A stretch of 64,000 nt of DNA from Actinoplanes sichuanensis (GCF_033097365.1 NZ_AP028461.1:7688001-7752000), one strand, 5' to 3'; numbered from the stretch's first letter, positions 18,220-27,552 are shown. The notes: a model not told the origin generated them from the sequence alone. Program-made: numbers and translations.

Positions 18220-20922
18220 CTAGTGGTCGGCTCCGTTCCAGTCGCGGCCGGCGCCGATCGAGACCTCCAGCGGGACCGACAGCGGGTAGGCGCCGCCCAT
18301 CTCCCGGCGGACCAGTTCCTCCAAGGGCTCCTGCTCGTCGGGGGCGACCTCGAAGACGAGTTCGTCGTGCACCTGGAGAAGCATGCGGGAGGACAGGCCG
18401 GAGTCCTTGAGGGCCTCGTCGACGTGCAGCATCGCGATCTTGATGATGTCGGCGGCGGAACCCTGGATCGGCGCGTTCAGGGCCATCCGCTCGGCCATCT
18501 CACGGCGCTGACGGTTGTCGCTGCTCAGGTCGGGCAGGTAGCGACGACGGCCGAGGATGGTGGCGGTGTAGCCGTCCTTGCCGGCCCGCTGCACCACCGC
18601 CTGCAGGTAGTCGCGGACTCCGCCGAAGCGCTCGAAATACTCCGTCATCAGCGTGCGCGCCTCCTCGGTGGAGATGCTCAGCTGGTTGGACAGGCCGAAG
18701 GCGCTCAACCCGTACGCCAAGCCGTAGTTCATGGCTTTGATCTTGCGGCGCTGGTCGGCGGTGACCTCCTCCAGGCCGACGTGGAAGACCGACGACGCGG
18801 TGGCCGCGTGGAAGTCGGCGCCCGAGTTGAACGCGGCGATCAGCGCGTCGTCACCGGACAGGTGCGCCATGATCCGCATCTCGATCTGGCTGTAGTCGGC
18901 CGTCATCAGCGTGCCGAAGCCGGAACCGACCACGAAGGCACGGCGGATGCGGCGGCCCTCCTCGGTGCGGATCGGGATGTTCTGCAGGTTGGGGTCGGTC
19001 GACGAGAGCCGGCCGGTGGCGGCGACCGTCTGGTTGAAGGTGGTGTGGATCCGCCCGTCGTCGGAGACCGACTTGAGCAGGCCGTCGACTGTCGATTTGA
19101 GCTTGGCGACGTCACGGTGGCGCAGCAGGTGGGCCAGCAGCGGGTCGGCGGTCTGCTCGAACAGGTTGGTCAGGGCGTCGGCGTCGGTGGTGTAGCCGGA
19201 CTTGATCTTCTTCGTCTTCGGCAGGTTGCGCTCGACGAAGAGGATCTCCTGGAGCTGCTTGGGCGAGCCGAGGTTGAACTCCCGGCCGACCACCTCGTGC
19301 GCGGCCTGCTGGGCGGATTTCACCTCGGCGGCGAAGTGCGACTCCAACTCGGAGAGGTAGTCGGTGTCGGCGGCGATGCCGCGCTGCTCCATCTCGGCGA
19401 GGACCACCGACAGCGGCTGCTCCACGTCGGCGAGCAGGCGCACCGACTCGCCGCCGTCCCGGGACAGCTCGGCGGTGAGCACCTCGGCCAGGTCGAGGGT
19501 GGCCCGGGCCCGGAGCATCACGCCCTGCTCGGCCGCGTCGTCCGGCCCGCTGTCGTCGCCGTCGAAGGTGAAGGCGAGCTGGGCCTCCTGCGGCTCCTCG
19601 ACCTTCAGCTCGCGCTTGAGGTAGCGCAGCGCCAGATCGTTGAGGTCGTAGGCCCGCTGGTCGGGCTTGGCCAGGTAGGCGGCCAGGGCGGTGTCGGTGA
19701 GGACACCGGCGAGCTGCCAGCCGTGCGCGTGGAAGGCGAGCAGGGCCGGTTTCGCGTCGTGGACCACCTTGGGCCGGGACGGCTCGGCCAGCCAGGCCGC
19801 CACCGCCCGCTCGTCGTCCTCGTCGAGGCCGGTCGGGTCGAACCAGGCGGCCGGGCCACCCGCGGTGGCCACGCCGACGCCGGTCAGGCGGCCGGTGCCG
19901 CGCCCGAACGTGCCGGTGACGGCGACACCGACCGGGTCGGTGCCGGCGTGCTCCCGCAGCCAGGCGGCGACCCCGCCGGAACGCAGGACCTGCCCGGCCA
20001 GGTCGAACCCGGCCTCGGCCTCCGGCTCGACGGCGTCGAGGTACGAATACAGCCGCTCCCGCAGGATGCGGAACTCCAGGGCGTCGAAGACCTGGTGCAC
20101 AGCCTCTCGATCCCAGCCCTGCCAGCGCACGTCGGCCGGGCCGAGCGGCAGCTCCAGGTCACGGATCAGCGCGTTGAGGTCGAAGTTGCGGATCACGTCG
20201 GCCAGGTGGGCGCGCAGGCTGTCGCCGACCTTGCCCTTGATCTTGTCGACGTTGGCGATGATCCCGTCGAGGTCGCCATACTCCTTGATCCACTTGGCGG
20301 CGGTCTTGTCACCCACCCCCGGCACGCCGGTGAGGTTGTCACTGGCCTCGCCGACCAGCGCCGCCTTCGCACGGTAGAGCTCAGGCCGTACGAAATATTT
20401 GGTCTCGATCGCCTCCGGGGTCATCCGCCAGACCTCGGAGACGCCGCGCACCGGATAGATGATCGTGGTGTGCTCGCCGGCCAGCTGGAACGCGTCCCGG
20501 TCGCCGGTGGAGATCAGCACCTCCATGTCGGCGGCGCGGGCCTGTGTCGCCAGGGTGGCGATGATGTCGTCGGCCTCGTAGCCGGGTTTCTCCAGCACCG
20601 GGATGCGCAGCGCCTCCAGCACCTCCTTGATCAGGCTGACCTGACCCTGGAAGGGCTGCGGAGTCTCCGACCGGCCGGCCTTGTACTCCGCATACTTCTC
20701 AGTACGGAAGGAGTGGCGGGAGACGTCGAACGCGACCGCGATGTGGGTCGGCTTCTCGTCGCGCAGCATGTTGATGAGCATCGACGTGAAACCGAAGACG
20801 GCGTTGGTCGGCTGCCCGGTGGCGGTGCTGAAGTTTTCCACCGGCAGCGCGAAATAGGCCCGATAGGCCAGCGAATGGCCGTCGAGCAGCAGCAGGCGGG
20901 GGGTCTCGGCTTCGTCGCTCAC
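18220..20922 (-). CDS. polA: DNA polymerase I
   Basis: 900 residues from GTG 20922 (VSDEAETPRLLLLDGHS). The N-terminal 5'-3' exonuclease is complete: LLLLDGHSLAYRAYFAL, AVAFDVSRHSFRTEKYAEYK, GYEADDIIATLA, STGDRDAFQL. The middle 3'-5' exonuclease domain lacks the DxE metal motif of Klenow and should be inactive, as is usual in actinobacteria. The polymerase domain carries motif A (TADYSQIEMR), motif B (RRKIKAMNYGLAYGLS) and motif C (QVHDELVFEV). Functions in Okazaki-fragment maturation and repair synthesis. Confidence 0.97.
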   Translation of the reverse strand: MSDEAETPRLLLLDGHSLAYRAYFALPVENFSTATGQPTNAVFGFTSMLINMLRDEKPTHIAVAFDVSRHSFRTEKYAEYKAGRSETPQPFQGQVSLIKEVLEALRIPVLEKPGYEADDIIATLATQARAADMEVLISTGDRDAFQLAGEHTTIIYPVRGVSEVWRMTPEAIETKYFVRPELYRAKAALVGEASDNLTGVPGVGDKTAAKWIKEYGDLDGIIANVDKIKGKVGDSLRAHLADVIRNFDLNALIRDLELPLGPADVRWQGWDREAVHQVFDALEFRILRERLYSYLDAVEPEAEAGFDLAGQVLRSGGVAAWLREHAGTDPVGVAVTGTFGRGTGRLTGVGVATAGGPAAWFDPTGLDEDDERAVAAWLAEPSRPKVVHDAKPALLAFHAHGWQLAGVLTDTALAAYLAKPDQRAYDLNDLALRYLKRELKVEEPQEAQLAFTFDGDDSGPDDAAEQGVMLRARATLDLAEVLTAELSRDGGESVRLLADVEQPLSVVLAEMEQRGIAADTDYLSELESHFAAEVKSAQQAAHEVVGREFNLGSPKQLQEILFVERNLPKTKKIKSGYTTDADALTNLFEQTADPLLAHLLRHRDVAKLKSTVDGLLKSVSDDGRIHTTFNQTVAATGRLSSTDPNLQNIPIRTEEGRRIRRAFVVGSGFGTLMTADYSQIEMRIMAHLSGDDALIAAFNSGADFHAATASSVFHVGLEEVTADQRRKIKAMNYGLAYGLSAFGLSNQLSISTEEARTLMTEYFERFGGVRDYLQAVVQRAGKDGYTATILGRRRYLPDLSSDNRQRREMAERMALNAPIQGSAADIIKIAMLHVDEALKDSGLSSRMLLQVHDELVFEVAPDEQEPLEELVRREMGGAYPLSVPLEVSIGAGRDWNGADH

Positions 20923-21153
20923 ATCCCGGCACTCTAGTCGCCGGGTCTGACAATCCCCGGTACGCCGTCCGGGCCGCCGGTTCACCCGCTCAAACGTCAG
21001 ACCGCTAGCGGAAAGTTACGGATAGGCAACTGTCCTGTTGCAACCGGAGCTTTGAGCTAGCCCCGAGGTCCACAGCTCATTAGGTTGCCACCATCAGCGT
21101 CATGGCAGTGGGGGCCACCCATGCACCCACCGCGCTGGGACAAAGGAGATTTG

Positions 21154-22416
21154 ATGATCCGCCGCAACTTCGCATGGCGCGGTGTCGCCGTGCTGGGTGC
21201 CGCTTGCCTTGCTCTGGGCGCGTGCTCGAACGACGGTGAAACGCCGGAGACCGGTTCCTCCTCGGCACCCGCGGCCGCGGGTGGCGACGGCGTGTTCAAG
21301 GTCGGCACCCTGCTGCCGCAGACCGGTTCGCTCGCGTTCCTCGGCCCGCCGGAGTTCGCCGGTGTCGACCTCGCGGTCAAGGAGATCAACGCCGCCGGTG
21401 GCGTCCTGGGCAAGGACGCCGTGGTCAGCGACACCGACTCCGGTGACACCTCCACCGACATCGCCAGCCAGTCCGTGAACAAGCTGCTCGCCGAGAAGGT
21501 CGACGTCATCATCGGCGCGGCGTCCTCGTCGGTGTCCCTCTCCGTGATCGACAAGATCACCGGCGCGGGCGTGGTGCAGATCTCGCCGGCGAACACGTCC
21601 GACAAGTTCACCACGTACAACGACAAGGGCCTCTACTTCCGGACCGCGCCGCCGGACACCCTGCAGGGCCGCGTGCTCGGTGACCTGGTGGTCGCCGACG
21701 GCAACGCGACCGTGGGTCTCCTGGTCCTCCAGGACGCGTACGGCACCGGCCTCGCCAAGAGCGTCCGCGCCGCGGTCGAGAGCGGTGGCGGCCAGGTCGT
21801 CGCCGAAGAGGTCTACGACCCGAAGGCGGCCGACTTCTCGGCTGAAATCGGCAAGATCAAGGAGGCCAACCCGGCCGCCATCGTGCTGATCGGCTTCGAC
21901 GAGACCAAGAAGATCGTCCCCAAGCTGGTCGAGGTCGGCCTGACCGCGAAGGCCAAGAAGTGGTACTTCGTCGACGGCAACCTGTCGAACTACGGCAAGG
22001 AGTTCCCGAACGGGACGTTCGAGGGCGCCAAGGGCACCCTGCCGGGCGCGAAGACCTCTGAGGACTTCCAGAAGAAGCTGCTCGAGGTCGACCCGGCCCT
22101 GAAGGACTTCTCGTACTCGGCCGAGTCCTACGACGCGACCATCCTCGCCGCGCTGGCCGCCGAGGCCGCCAAGAGCGACGCTCCCGGCGACTACAGCAAG
22201 CAGCTCGCCGCGGTCAGCAAGGGTGGCGAGAAGTGCACCAGCTACCAGGCCTGCAAGGACCTGGTGACGGCCGGCAAGGACATCGACTACGACGGTGTCA
22301 GCGGCCCGGTCGAGTTCAACGACGCCGGTGACCCCTCCGAGGCCACCATCGGCATCTACCAGTACGGCAACGACAACACCTACAAGAACATCTCCTACCA
22401 GCCCGGCAAGATCTGA
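21154..22416 (+). CDS. Branched-chain amino-acid ABC transporter substrate-binding lipoprotein
   Basis: 420 residues from ATG 21154 with AAAGGAGAT four bases upstream. Lipoprotein signal with lipobox LALGAC (Cys24), then a Ser/Ala linker. The type I periplasmic-binding fold of LivJ type follows: VGTLLPQTGSLAFLGPPEFAGVDLAVKEI, GAASSSVSLSVIDKI, and VVQISPANTSDKFT. It would capture Leu/Ile/Val or a related amide outside the membrane for the LivHMGF transporter encoded convergently next to it. It is transcribed alone and on the opposite strand. Confidence 0.93.
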   Translation: MIRRNFAWRGVAVLGAACLALGACSNDGETPETGSSSAPAAAGGDGVFKVGTLLPQTGSLAFLGPPEFAGVDLAVKEINAAGGVLGKDAVVSDTDSGDTSTDIASQSVNKLLAEKVDVIIGAASSSVSLSVIDKITGAGVVQISPANTSDKFTTYNDKGLYFRTAPPDTLQGRVLGDLVVADGNATVGLLVLQDAYGTGLAKSVRAAVESGGGQVVAEEVYDPKAADFSAEIGKIKEANPAAIVLIGFDETKKIVPKLVEVGLTAKAKKWYFVDGNLSNYGKEFPNGTFEGAKGTLPGAKTSEDFQKKLLEVDPALKDFSYSAESYDATILAALAAEAAKSDAPGDYSKQLAAVSKGGEKCTSYQACKDLVTAGKDIDYDGVSGPVEFNDAGDPSEATIGIYQYGNDNTYKNISYQPGKI

Positions 22417-22435
22417 TCTGAGCCACTGGTAAGCA

Positions 22436-22468
22436 GCGAGGGCCCGGCCGTTTCGGCCGGGCCCTCGC
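22436..22468 (+). terminator. Terminator of the substrate-binding protein gene
   Basis: A 15-bp perfect stem, GCGAGGGCCCGGCCG (22436-22450) with its complement (22454-22468) and loop TTT. Located 20 bases after the stop. Confidence 0.75.
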
Positions 22469-22499
22469 CCGTTGTGCCCGGCCCGGACACCGCGCACGG

Positions 22500-22532
22500 A
22501 AAGGCCCCCGGCAGTCGCTGCCGGGGGCCTTT
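22500..22532 (-). terminator. Terminator of the livHMGF operon
   Basis: AAAGGCCCCCGGCAG (22500-22514) and CTGCCGGGGGCCTTT (22518-22532) pair perfectly around loop TCG. In the minus direction the stem ends in TTTCC, 12 bases after the livF stop. Confidence 0.85.
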
Positions 22533-22543
22533 CGCGAAACCGA

Positions 22544-23323
22544 TCAGGCCTTGCCCAGGGTCCCGAGGTAGAGCTCGATCACCTTGGGGTCGTGCATCAG
22601 GTCACGGCCGGACGCGGTGTACGCGTTGCGGCCCTGGTCCAGCACGTAGCCCCGGTCGCAGATCTGGAGGCACCGCCGCGCGTTCTGCTCCACCATGATC
22701 ACGGTGACGCCGGTGTCGTTGATCTGCTTGGTCCGGAAGAACACCTCGTCCTGCATGGCCGGCGACAGACCCGCCGACGGCTCGTCGAGGAGGAGGACGC
22801 TCGGTTCCATCATCAGGGCCCGGCCCATCGCGACCATCTGCCGCTCACCACCGGAGAGCGCACCGGCCCGCTGCTTGCGCCGGGTGCCGAGGGTGGGGAA
22901 CAGGCCGACCACGAAGTCGAAGCGCTCCTTGAAGCGCTTCGGCCGCAGAAACGTACCCATCTCGAGGTTTTCCTCGATGGTGAGGGTGCCGAACACGTTG
23001 TTGGTCTGCGGGACGAACCCGATCCCCTTGGCCACGAGCTTGTTGGCCTTGAGGTTGGTGATGTCCTCGCCTCGGAGCGTGACCGCGCCGGACCGGATCG
23101 TCACCAGACCGAAGAGGGACTTGAGCAGCGTCGACTTACCGGCACCGTTGGGGCCGATGATGCCGACCAGTTCGCCCTCTTTGGCGTACAGATCGCAGTT
23201 GTTGAGGATGTTGACGCCCGGGAGGTAACCGGCGATCAGGTCGTCGGCACGGACCAGCGCACCCTCGGCCGCGGCCACGTGGGCGGAGCGGTCCTGGATC
23301 TCGTTGTCGGAGCGGCTACTCAT
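22544..23323 (-). CDS. livF: Branched-chain amino-acid ABC transporter ATP-binding protein LivF
   Basis: 259 residues from ATG 23323, overlapping the livG stop by eight bases (ATGAGTAG). Walker A GPNGAGKST, Q-loop FVPQTNNVF, signature LSGGERQMVAMGRAL, Walker B VLLLDEPSAGLSP, and switch motif VEQNARR, with no H-loop His in the usual spot, as is typical of LivF. A 20-residue N-terminal tail precedes the core. One of the two cytoplasmic ATPases that power the transporter. Confidence 0.95.
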   Translation of the reverse strand: MSSRSDNEIQDRSAHVAAAEGALVRADDLIAGYLPGVNILNNCDLYAKEGELVGIIGPNGAGKSTLLKSLFGLVTIRSGAVTLRGEDITNLKANKLVAKGIGFVPQTNNVFGTLTIEENLEMGTFLRPKRFKERFDFVVGLFPTLGTRRKQRAGALSGGERQMVAMGRALMMEPSVLLLDEPSAGLSPAMQDEVFFRTKQINDTGVTVIMVEQNARRCLQICDRGYVLDQGRNAYTASGRDLMHDPKVIELYLGTLGKA

Positions 23324-24239
23324 CTGACTTACCTCCCTCGGCCTCGGCGGCCACCTCAGCGGCCACCTCGGCGGAGTCGTGCGCGGTGCCGTCGTGGTGC
23401 GCGCCCAGGTAGGCGTCGATGACCCGCGGGTCGGCCATCACCGTGTCGGGCGTGCCCTCGGCGATCACCTGGCCCTGACCCATCACGATCACCCAGTCGC
23501 TGATGTCACGGACCATGTCCATGTCGTGCTCGACGAAGAGAACGGTCATGCCGTCCTCACGCAGGCTCTTCACATGGCCGAGCAGCGACTGCGTCAGGGC
23601 CGGGTTCACACCGGCCATCGGCTCGTCGAGCATCACCATGTCGGGCTGGACCATCAGGGCCCGGGCCATCTCGAGGAGCTTGCGCTGACCGCCGGAGAGG
23701 CTGCCGGCGAAGTCCTCGCGCTTGGCGTCGAGCTTGAACCGTACGAGCAGCTCGTCGGCCCGTTCGGTGATCTCCTTCTCCTGGCCCTGCCAGAGGGCCG
23801 GGATGAGCCCCTGCCAGAAGGATTCGCCCTTCTGACCGGTGGCGCCGAGCCGCATGTTGTCGATGACCGACAGGCGGGACAGCGCCTTGGTGAGCTGGAA
23901 GGTCCGGACCATGCCCTTGCGGGCCACCTTGTGCGGCGGCACCCCGGCGAGCGGGCTGCCGTTGAAGTTCCAGTTCCCCTCGTTCGGCTTGTCGAAGCCG
24001 GTGAGCAGGTTGAAGAACGTCGTCTTGCCGGCGCCGTTGGGTCCGATCAGCGCGGTGATCGCGCCACGCTGGATCTCGATGTGGTCGACCTGGACCGCGG
24101 TGAGACCGCCGAAGCGCCGCACCACCTTGTCGGCGACCAGGATCGGGTCCTTCTTCTTGGCGCCCGGCTCGTGCGGGACGTCCTTGAGGGCCTCCCGCGC
24201 CTTGACCACGCCGGGCGGGACATTGGTGTCAGCGGCCAT
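23316..24239 (-). CDS. livG: Branched-chain amino-acid ABC transporter ATP-binding protein LivG
   Basis: 307 residues from ATG 24239, 11 bases inside the livM end. Walker A GPNGAGKTT, Q-loop RTFQLTKAL, signature LSGGQRKLLEMARAL, Walker B MVMLDEPMAGVNP, H-loop VEHDMD. The LivG-specific helical insert WQGLIPALWQGQEKEI is present. About 40 extra residues precede the core, and a repetitive AEVAAEVAAEAE tail follows it. Partner ATPase of LivF. Confidence 0.95.
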   Translation of the reverse strand: MAADTNVPPGVVKAREALKDVPHEPGAKKKDPILVADKVVRRFGGLTAVQVDHIEIQRGAITALIGPNGAGKTTFFNLLTGFDKPNEGNWNFNGSPLAGVPPHKVARKGMVRTFQLTKALSRLSVIDNMRLGATGQKGESFWQGLIPALWQGQEKEITERADELLVRFKLDAKREDFAGSLSGGQRKLLEMARALMVQPDMVMLDEPMAGVNPALTQSLLGHVKSLREDGMTVLFVEHDMDMVRDISDWVIVMGQGQVIAEGTPDTVMADPRVIDAYLGAHHDGTAHDSAEVAAEVAAEAEGGKSDE

Positions 24240-25221
24240 CGAGCATGACCTCCTTCTTGTCACCGAAGATGCCCTGCGGACGGAAGATCAGCAAGAGCAT
24301 GAGGCCCAGGCCCACCAGGATGTACTGGACCGCGCCCGCCTGCGTCTTGGTCATCAGCCAGTCCGGGATGTACCCGGCGTCGATGGCCGACGGCAGCAGG
24401 GCGTTGATGAAGGCCAGCAGGAACCAGAAGATCATCGACCCGACGACCGGTCCGAAGACCCGGGCCGCGCCACCGAGGATGACGATCGCGTACGCGTAGA
24501 AGGTGAACTCGGTGCCGAAGGTGTCCGGCTGCACGGCGGCGTTGCCCAGCGCGATGACGTAGCCACCGAGCGAGCCCAGGATGCCACCGAGGACGAGAGC
24601 CTGCATCTTGTACGACACGACGTTCTTACCGAGGCTGCGGACGGCGTCCTCGTCCTCGCGGATCGCCTTGATGACCCGGCCCCAGGGGCTGCGCATCGCC
24701 AGGAACACGATGAGCACCGAGATCGCGATCAGCACCCAGCCGACCGTCATGATCCACAGCTCACGTGCGCTGAAACTGATCAGGTTCCCGATCTCCAGCG
24801 GCGAGCTGTACGGGTTCATCGCGTAGAAGTCGTCGGAGAACGCCTGCAGGCCGTCGGAGCCACCGGTCCACTTGTTGAGCGACACCGAGCGGAACAGCAG
24901 CCGGACGATCTCCGCCGCCGCGATCGTCACGATCGCCAGATAGTCGGCCCGCAGCCGCAGCGTCGGGATGCCGAGCAGCAGCGCCAGCACGACCGCGCCG
25001 AGCAGACCGACGCCGAGGCCGATCCAGAACGGCAGGCCGAACGTGGCGACGCTCATGGCCAGGCCGTAGGCGGCGACACCGAGGAACGCCGACTGGCCGA
25101 AGTTCAGCAGGCCGGTGTACCCGAAGTGCACGTTCAGGCCGATCGCGGCCAGCGCGTACGCGATCATCTGAGCGTTGATCAGCGACTCGAGAGAGACGCC
25201 GGCAATGATTTCGAAGTTCAT
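24229..25221 (-). CDS. livM: Branched-chain amino-acid ABC transporter permease LivM
   Basis: 330 residues from ATG 25221. About ten hydrophobic segments with the LivM patterns NVHFGYTGLLNFGQSAFLGV, GIPTLRLRADYLAIVTIA and GRVIKAIREDEDAVRSLG (coupling-helix region that contacts the ATPase), ending LLIFRPQGIFG. The second of the two membrane subunits, ten bases after livH and overlapping livG. Confidence 0.95.
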   Translation of the reverse strand: MNFEIIAGVSLESLINAQMIAYALAAIGLNVHFGYTGLLNFGQSAFLGVAAYGLAMSVATFGLPFWIGLGVGLLGAVVLALLLGIPTLRLRADYLAIVTIAAAEIVRLLFRSVSLNKWTGGSDGLQAFSDDFYAMNPYSSPLEIGNLISFSARELWIMTVGWVLIAISVLIVFLAMRSPWGRVIKAIREDEDAVRSLGKNVVSYKMQALVLGGILGSLGGYVIALGNAAVQPDTFGTEFTFYAYAIVILGGAARVFGPVVGSMIFWFLLAFINALLPSAIDAGYIPDWLMTKTQAGAVQYILVGLGLMLLLIFRPQGIFGDKKEVMLDGR

Positions 25222-25231
25222 CGGACCTCCC

Positions 25232-26524
25232 TCAGCCGATCCGCTCGCGGCGGCCCAGGATGCCCTGCGGCCGGACGAGGATGATCACGATCAGCACCGC
25301 GAGGGCGCCGACATTCTTCAGCTCGGTCGGGATCCACAGGGTCGACAGCTGGGTGGCGAGACCGACGACGAGGCTGCCCAGCAGCGCGCCGAAGGCCGTG
25401 CCGAGACCACCGAGGGTGACCGCGGCGAAGACCAGCAGCAGGATCTGGAAGCCCATCTGGTAGCCGACACCCTGGAAGACACCGAGCATCACACCGCTGA
25501 GCGCGGCGAGGGCGCCACCGATGGTCCACACCAGGCGGATGATCGAGTCGACGCTGATGCCGGACGCCGCGGCGAGAGCCGGGTTCGTCGACACCGCCCG
25601 GGTCGCCTTGCCGAGCCGGGTCATGACCAGCGCGAGCGACACGGCGATCAGGACCACTATCGCGATGCCGTCCATGATCAGGTTCTTCGGCGCGATCGAG
25701 ATCGGGCCGACGCTGATGCCGGGCTGGGCCACGTACTGCGCGTACTGCTGGGTGGAACCGCCGAAGAAGTAGAGGTAGAAGTAGCGGAGCACCAGCGCGA
25801 GGCCGATCGAGATGATCATCATGCCGATCAGGCCGGTACGGCGGTTGCGCAGCCAGCCCCAGAACAGGCGGTCCTGGAAGTAACCGAAGGCACCGCCGAG
25901 CACCACGGCGGCGACCGCCGCGAGCTCCAGCGGAAGGCCGGCGGTGACGTTGAGGAAGAAACAGATCACGGCGCCGAAGGTGATCAGCTCACCATGGGCG
26001 AAGTTCGTGAGGCCCATGGTCCCGAAGATCAGCGACAGGCCGAGCGCGGCCAGGGCGATGATCAGACCGAAATGGATACCCGTATAGATGAGATCGAGGA
26101 CCCGGGCGAGCGACGTGTTGCTCGACTCCTCGGGTTCCGCGCCTCCGGTGCCGGTGCCGGCCGCCGCGCCGAGCGGGAACAGCACGTTCCGCGCCGCGCC
26201 CTCGAACACCGTCAACGTCAGACTCGATCGGCCCGTGGTGACGACCACGCCCTGCGGCAGCGTCGCGGTGTCCAGATCGACCTTGTAGGTGCCGGCCGCC
26301 TTCAGCGCGACCACCCACTTGCCGTCCGCACCCGACTTCGCCTCACCGGCCGATGTGCCGCCCTGGTCCGACACCTTGATCACCACGTTCGCCACTGGCT
26401 GGCCCGCGTTGATCAAAGTGCCCTGCAACGCCTCACCCTCGGCTAAAGCGCTCGTGGCGCCGAAACCCAGGGAAGTGAACAGGAAACCGAGAACGGCCGT
26501 GAAGATGATCACGGCTCTACGCAA
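25232..26524 (-). CDS. livH: LivH-type permease with an N-terminal secreted beta-sandwich domain
   Basis: 430 residues from TTG 26524, fixed by AAGGAG five bases upstream. Residues 1-28 are a signal peptide (ending TSALAEG). Residues about 30-125 form a carboxypeptidase-regulatory/CNA-B-like unit (LQGTLINAGQPVANVVIKVSDQ, GADGKWVVAL, GTYKVDLD). Then a Gly/Glu linker and a full LivH permease follow (LSLIFGTMGLTNFAHGELITFGA, ending VRPQGILGRRERIG). Ordinary LivH is about 300 residues, so the outside domain is an addition. It may contact the binding protein; that is inference. First gene of livHMGF. Confidence 0.9.
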   Translation of the reverse strand: MRRAVIIFTAVLGFLFTSLGFGATSALAEGEALQGTLINAGQPVANVVIKVSDQGGTSAGEAKSGADGKWVVALKAAGTYKVDLDTATLPQGVVVTTGRSSLTLTVFEGAARNVLFPLGAAAGTGTGGAEPEESSNTSLARVLDLIYTGIHFGLIIALAALGLSLIFGTMGLTNFAHGELITFGAVICFFLNVTAGLPLELAAVAAVVLGGAFGYFQDRLFWGWLRNRRTGLIGMMIISIGLALVLRYFYLYFFGGSTQQYAQYVAQPGISVGPISIAPKNLIMDGIAIVVLIAVSLALVMTRLGKATRAVSTNPALAAASGISVDSIIRLVWTIGGALAALSGVMLGVFQGVGYQMGFQILLLVFAAVTLGGLGTAFGALLGSLVVGLATQLSTLWIPTELKNVGALAVLIVIILVRPQGILGRRERIG

Positions 26525-26669
26525 CGATGCTCCTTGTGTTTAGCAGCAGAAATCCCCGCCAGATGTATCGCGGAAGGACTGGCGGATCATAGCCTGCCAA
26601 GCAGCTGAGCAGCCGGTCGTAACAAAGCCGTTACGGAGGCTCAACCTTTCGTCAAGAGCCAATACGAAA

Positions 26670-26696
26670 CCGGTGGCACGTGACGTGTACCACCGG
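26670..26696 (-). terminator. Possible terminator of the pdtaR-like gene
   Basis: CCGGTGG (26670-26676) and CCACCGG (26690-26696) can pair, and the minus strand continues TTTCGTATT. The loop is 13 nt. The interval to livH also contains its promoter; a TATGAT lies on the minus strand at 26586-26591. Confidence 0.4.
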
Positions 26697-26720
26697 CTCG
26701 TTACAGCGGGACCAACCGGA

Positions 26721-27332
26721 CTAACCGGCAGGAGTACCCCCGGTCGACTCCTGCAGGATGCGATCCGCAACCTCACGCATGGTCATCCGGTTGTCCATGG
26801 CGGCACGCTGGATCCACTTGAAGGCCTGCGGCTCGGTCATCGAATACTTCGTCATCAGCTCGCCCTTGGCGCGCTCCACCGACTTGCGCGTCTCCAGACG
26901 CTCGGTCAGGCCCGCGACCTCGGACTCCAGCACGGAGATCTCCGAATACCGGGAGAGGGCGATCTCGATCGCCGGCACCAGGTCGGATTTCTGGAAGGGC
27001 TTCACCAGGTACGCCATGGCGCCCGCCGCCCGAGCGCGCTCGACCAGATCACGCTGGCTGAACGCGGTGAGGATGACGACCGGCGCGATCCGGCCGCCGG
27101 CGATCCGCTCGGCCGCCGCCAGACCATCCATGATCGGCATCTTGATGTCCAGGATCACCAGGTCGGGCTTGAGGTCCTCGGCCAGCCGCACGGCGGTCTC
27201 GCCGTCACCGGCCTCACCGACGACGTCGTAGCCCTCCTCCACGAGCATCTCGGCCAGGTCCAGCCGGATCAGGGCCTCGTCCTCGGCGATGAGCACCCGC
27301 TTGCGCTCCGCACCACCCTGCGTGTCGGCCAC
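26721..27332 (-). CDS. pdtaR: ANTAR-domain response regulator, PdtaR-like
   Basis: 203 residues from GTG 27332. Receiver domain (11-130): acidic pair EDE at 17-19, phospho-acceptor Asp62 in LVILDIKMPIMDG, and the conserved LVKPFQ Lys. A coiled linker (ISVLESEVAGLTERLETRK) leads to an ANTAR RNA-binding domain (about 145-195) with KGELMTKYSMTEPQAFKWIQRAAMDNRMTM. Same layout as M. tuberculosis PdtaR (Rv1626), which acts by antitermination. The cognate kinase is not in this window. Confidence 0.93.
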   Translation of the reverse strand: MADTQGGAERKRVLIAEDEALIRLDLAEMLVEEGYDVVGEAGDGETAVRLAEDLKPDLVILDIKMPIMDGLAAAERIAGGRIAPVVILTAFSQRDLVERARAAGAMAYLVKPFQKSDLVPAIEIALSRYSEISVLESEVAGLTERLETRKSVERAKGELMTKYSMTEPQAFKWIQRAAMDNRMTMREVADRILQESTGGTPAG

Positions 27333-27478
27333 GGAAACCCCTACCCCCAGAACGTCGATGTCGCGACACCCCGGTATGTGGGTGTCGCCGCCCTAAGCCT
27401 AGTAGGTAGGCTGTCGGAGTCTCATCCTGGCGTGACCAACTCACGCCTTGCTGAGGCATGCTGCTTTGGTGCAGCGCC

Positions 27479-27552
27479 GCCCCTGTATTCCAACCGGCAG
27501 AGAAGATGGTCTCAAACACCATACAGTGTGGGTTCGAATCCCACCGGGGGCA
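27479..27552 (+). tRNA. tRNA with CAA anticodon (tRNA-Leu-like) and a short variable loop
   Basis: A full 74-nt cloverleaf can be drawn: acceptor GCCCCTG/CGGGGGC (one T-G pair), T8, D-arm TTCC/AGAA with GG in the loop, anticodon stem ATGGT/ACCAT, loop CTCAAAC with anticodon CAA at 27513-27515, T-arm GTGGG/CCCAC with TTCGAAT, and A73. CCA is not encoded. The anticodon reads UUG (Leu), but the variable region is only five nt (ACAGT), whereas bacterial tRNA-Leu has a long arm. It may be a specialised or non-standard tRNA. Confidence 0.8.

Noticed and set aside
17671..20937. 1088-codon + frame across repeats and antisense to polA
   Set aside because: It joins repeat DNA and a polA shadow; no SD and no family resemblance.
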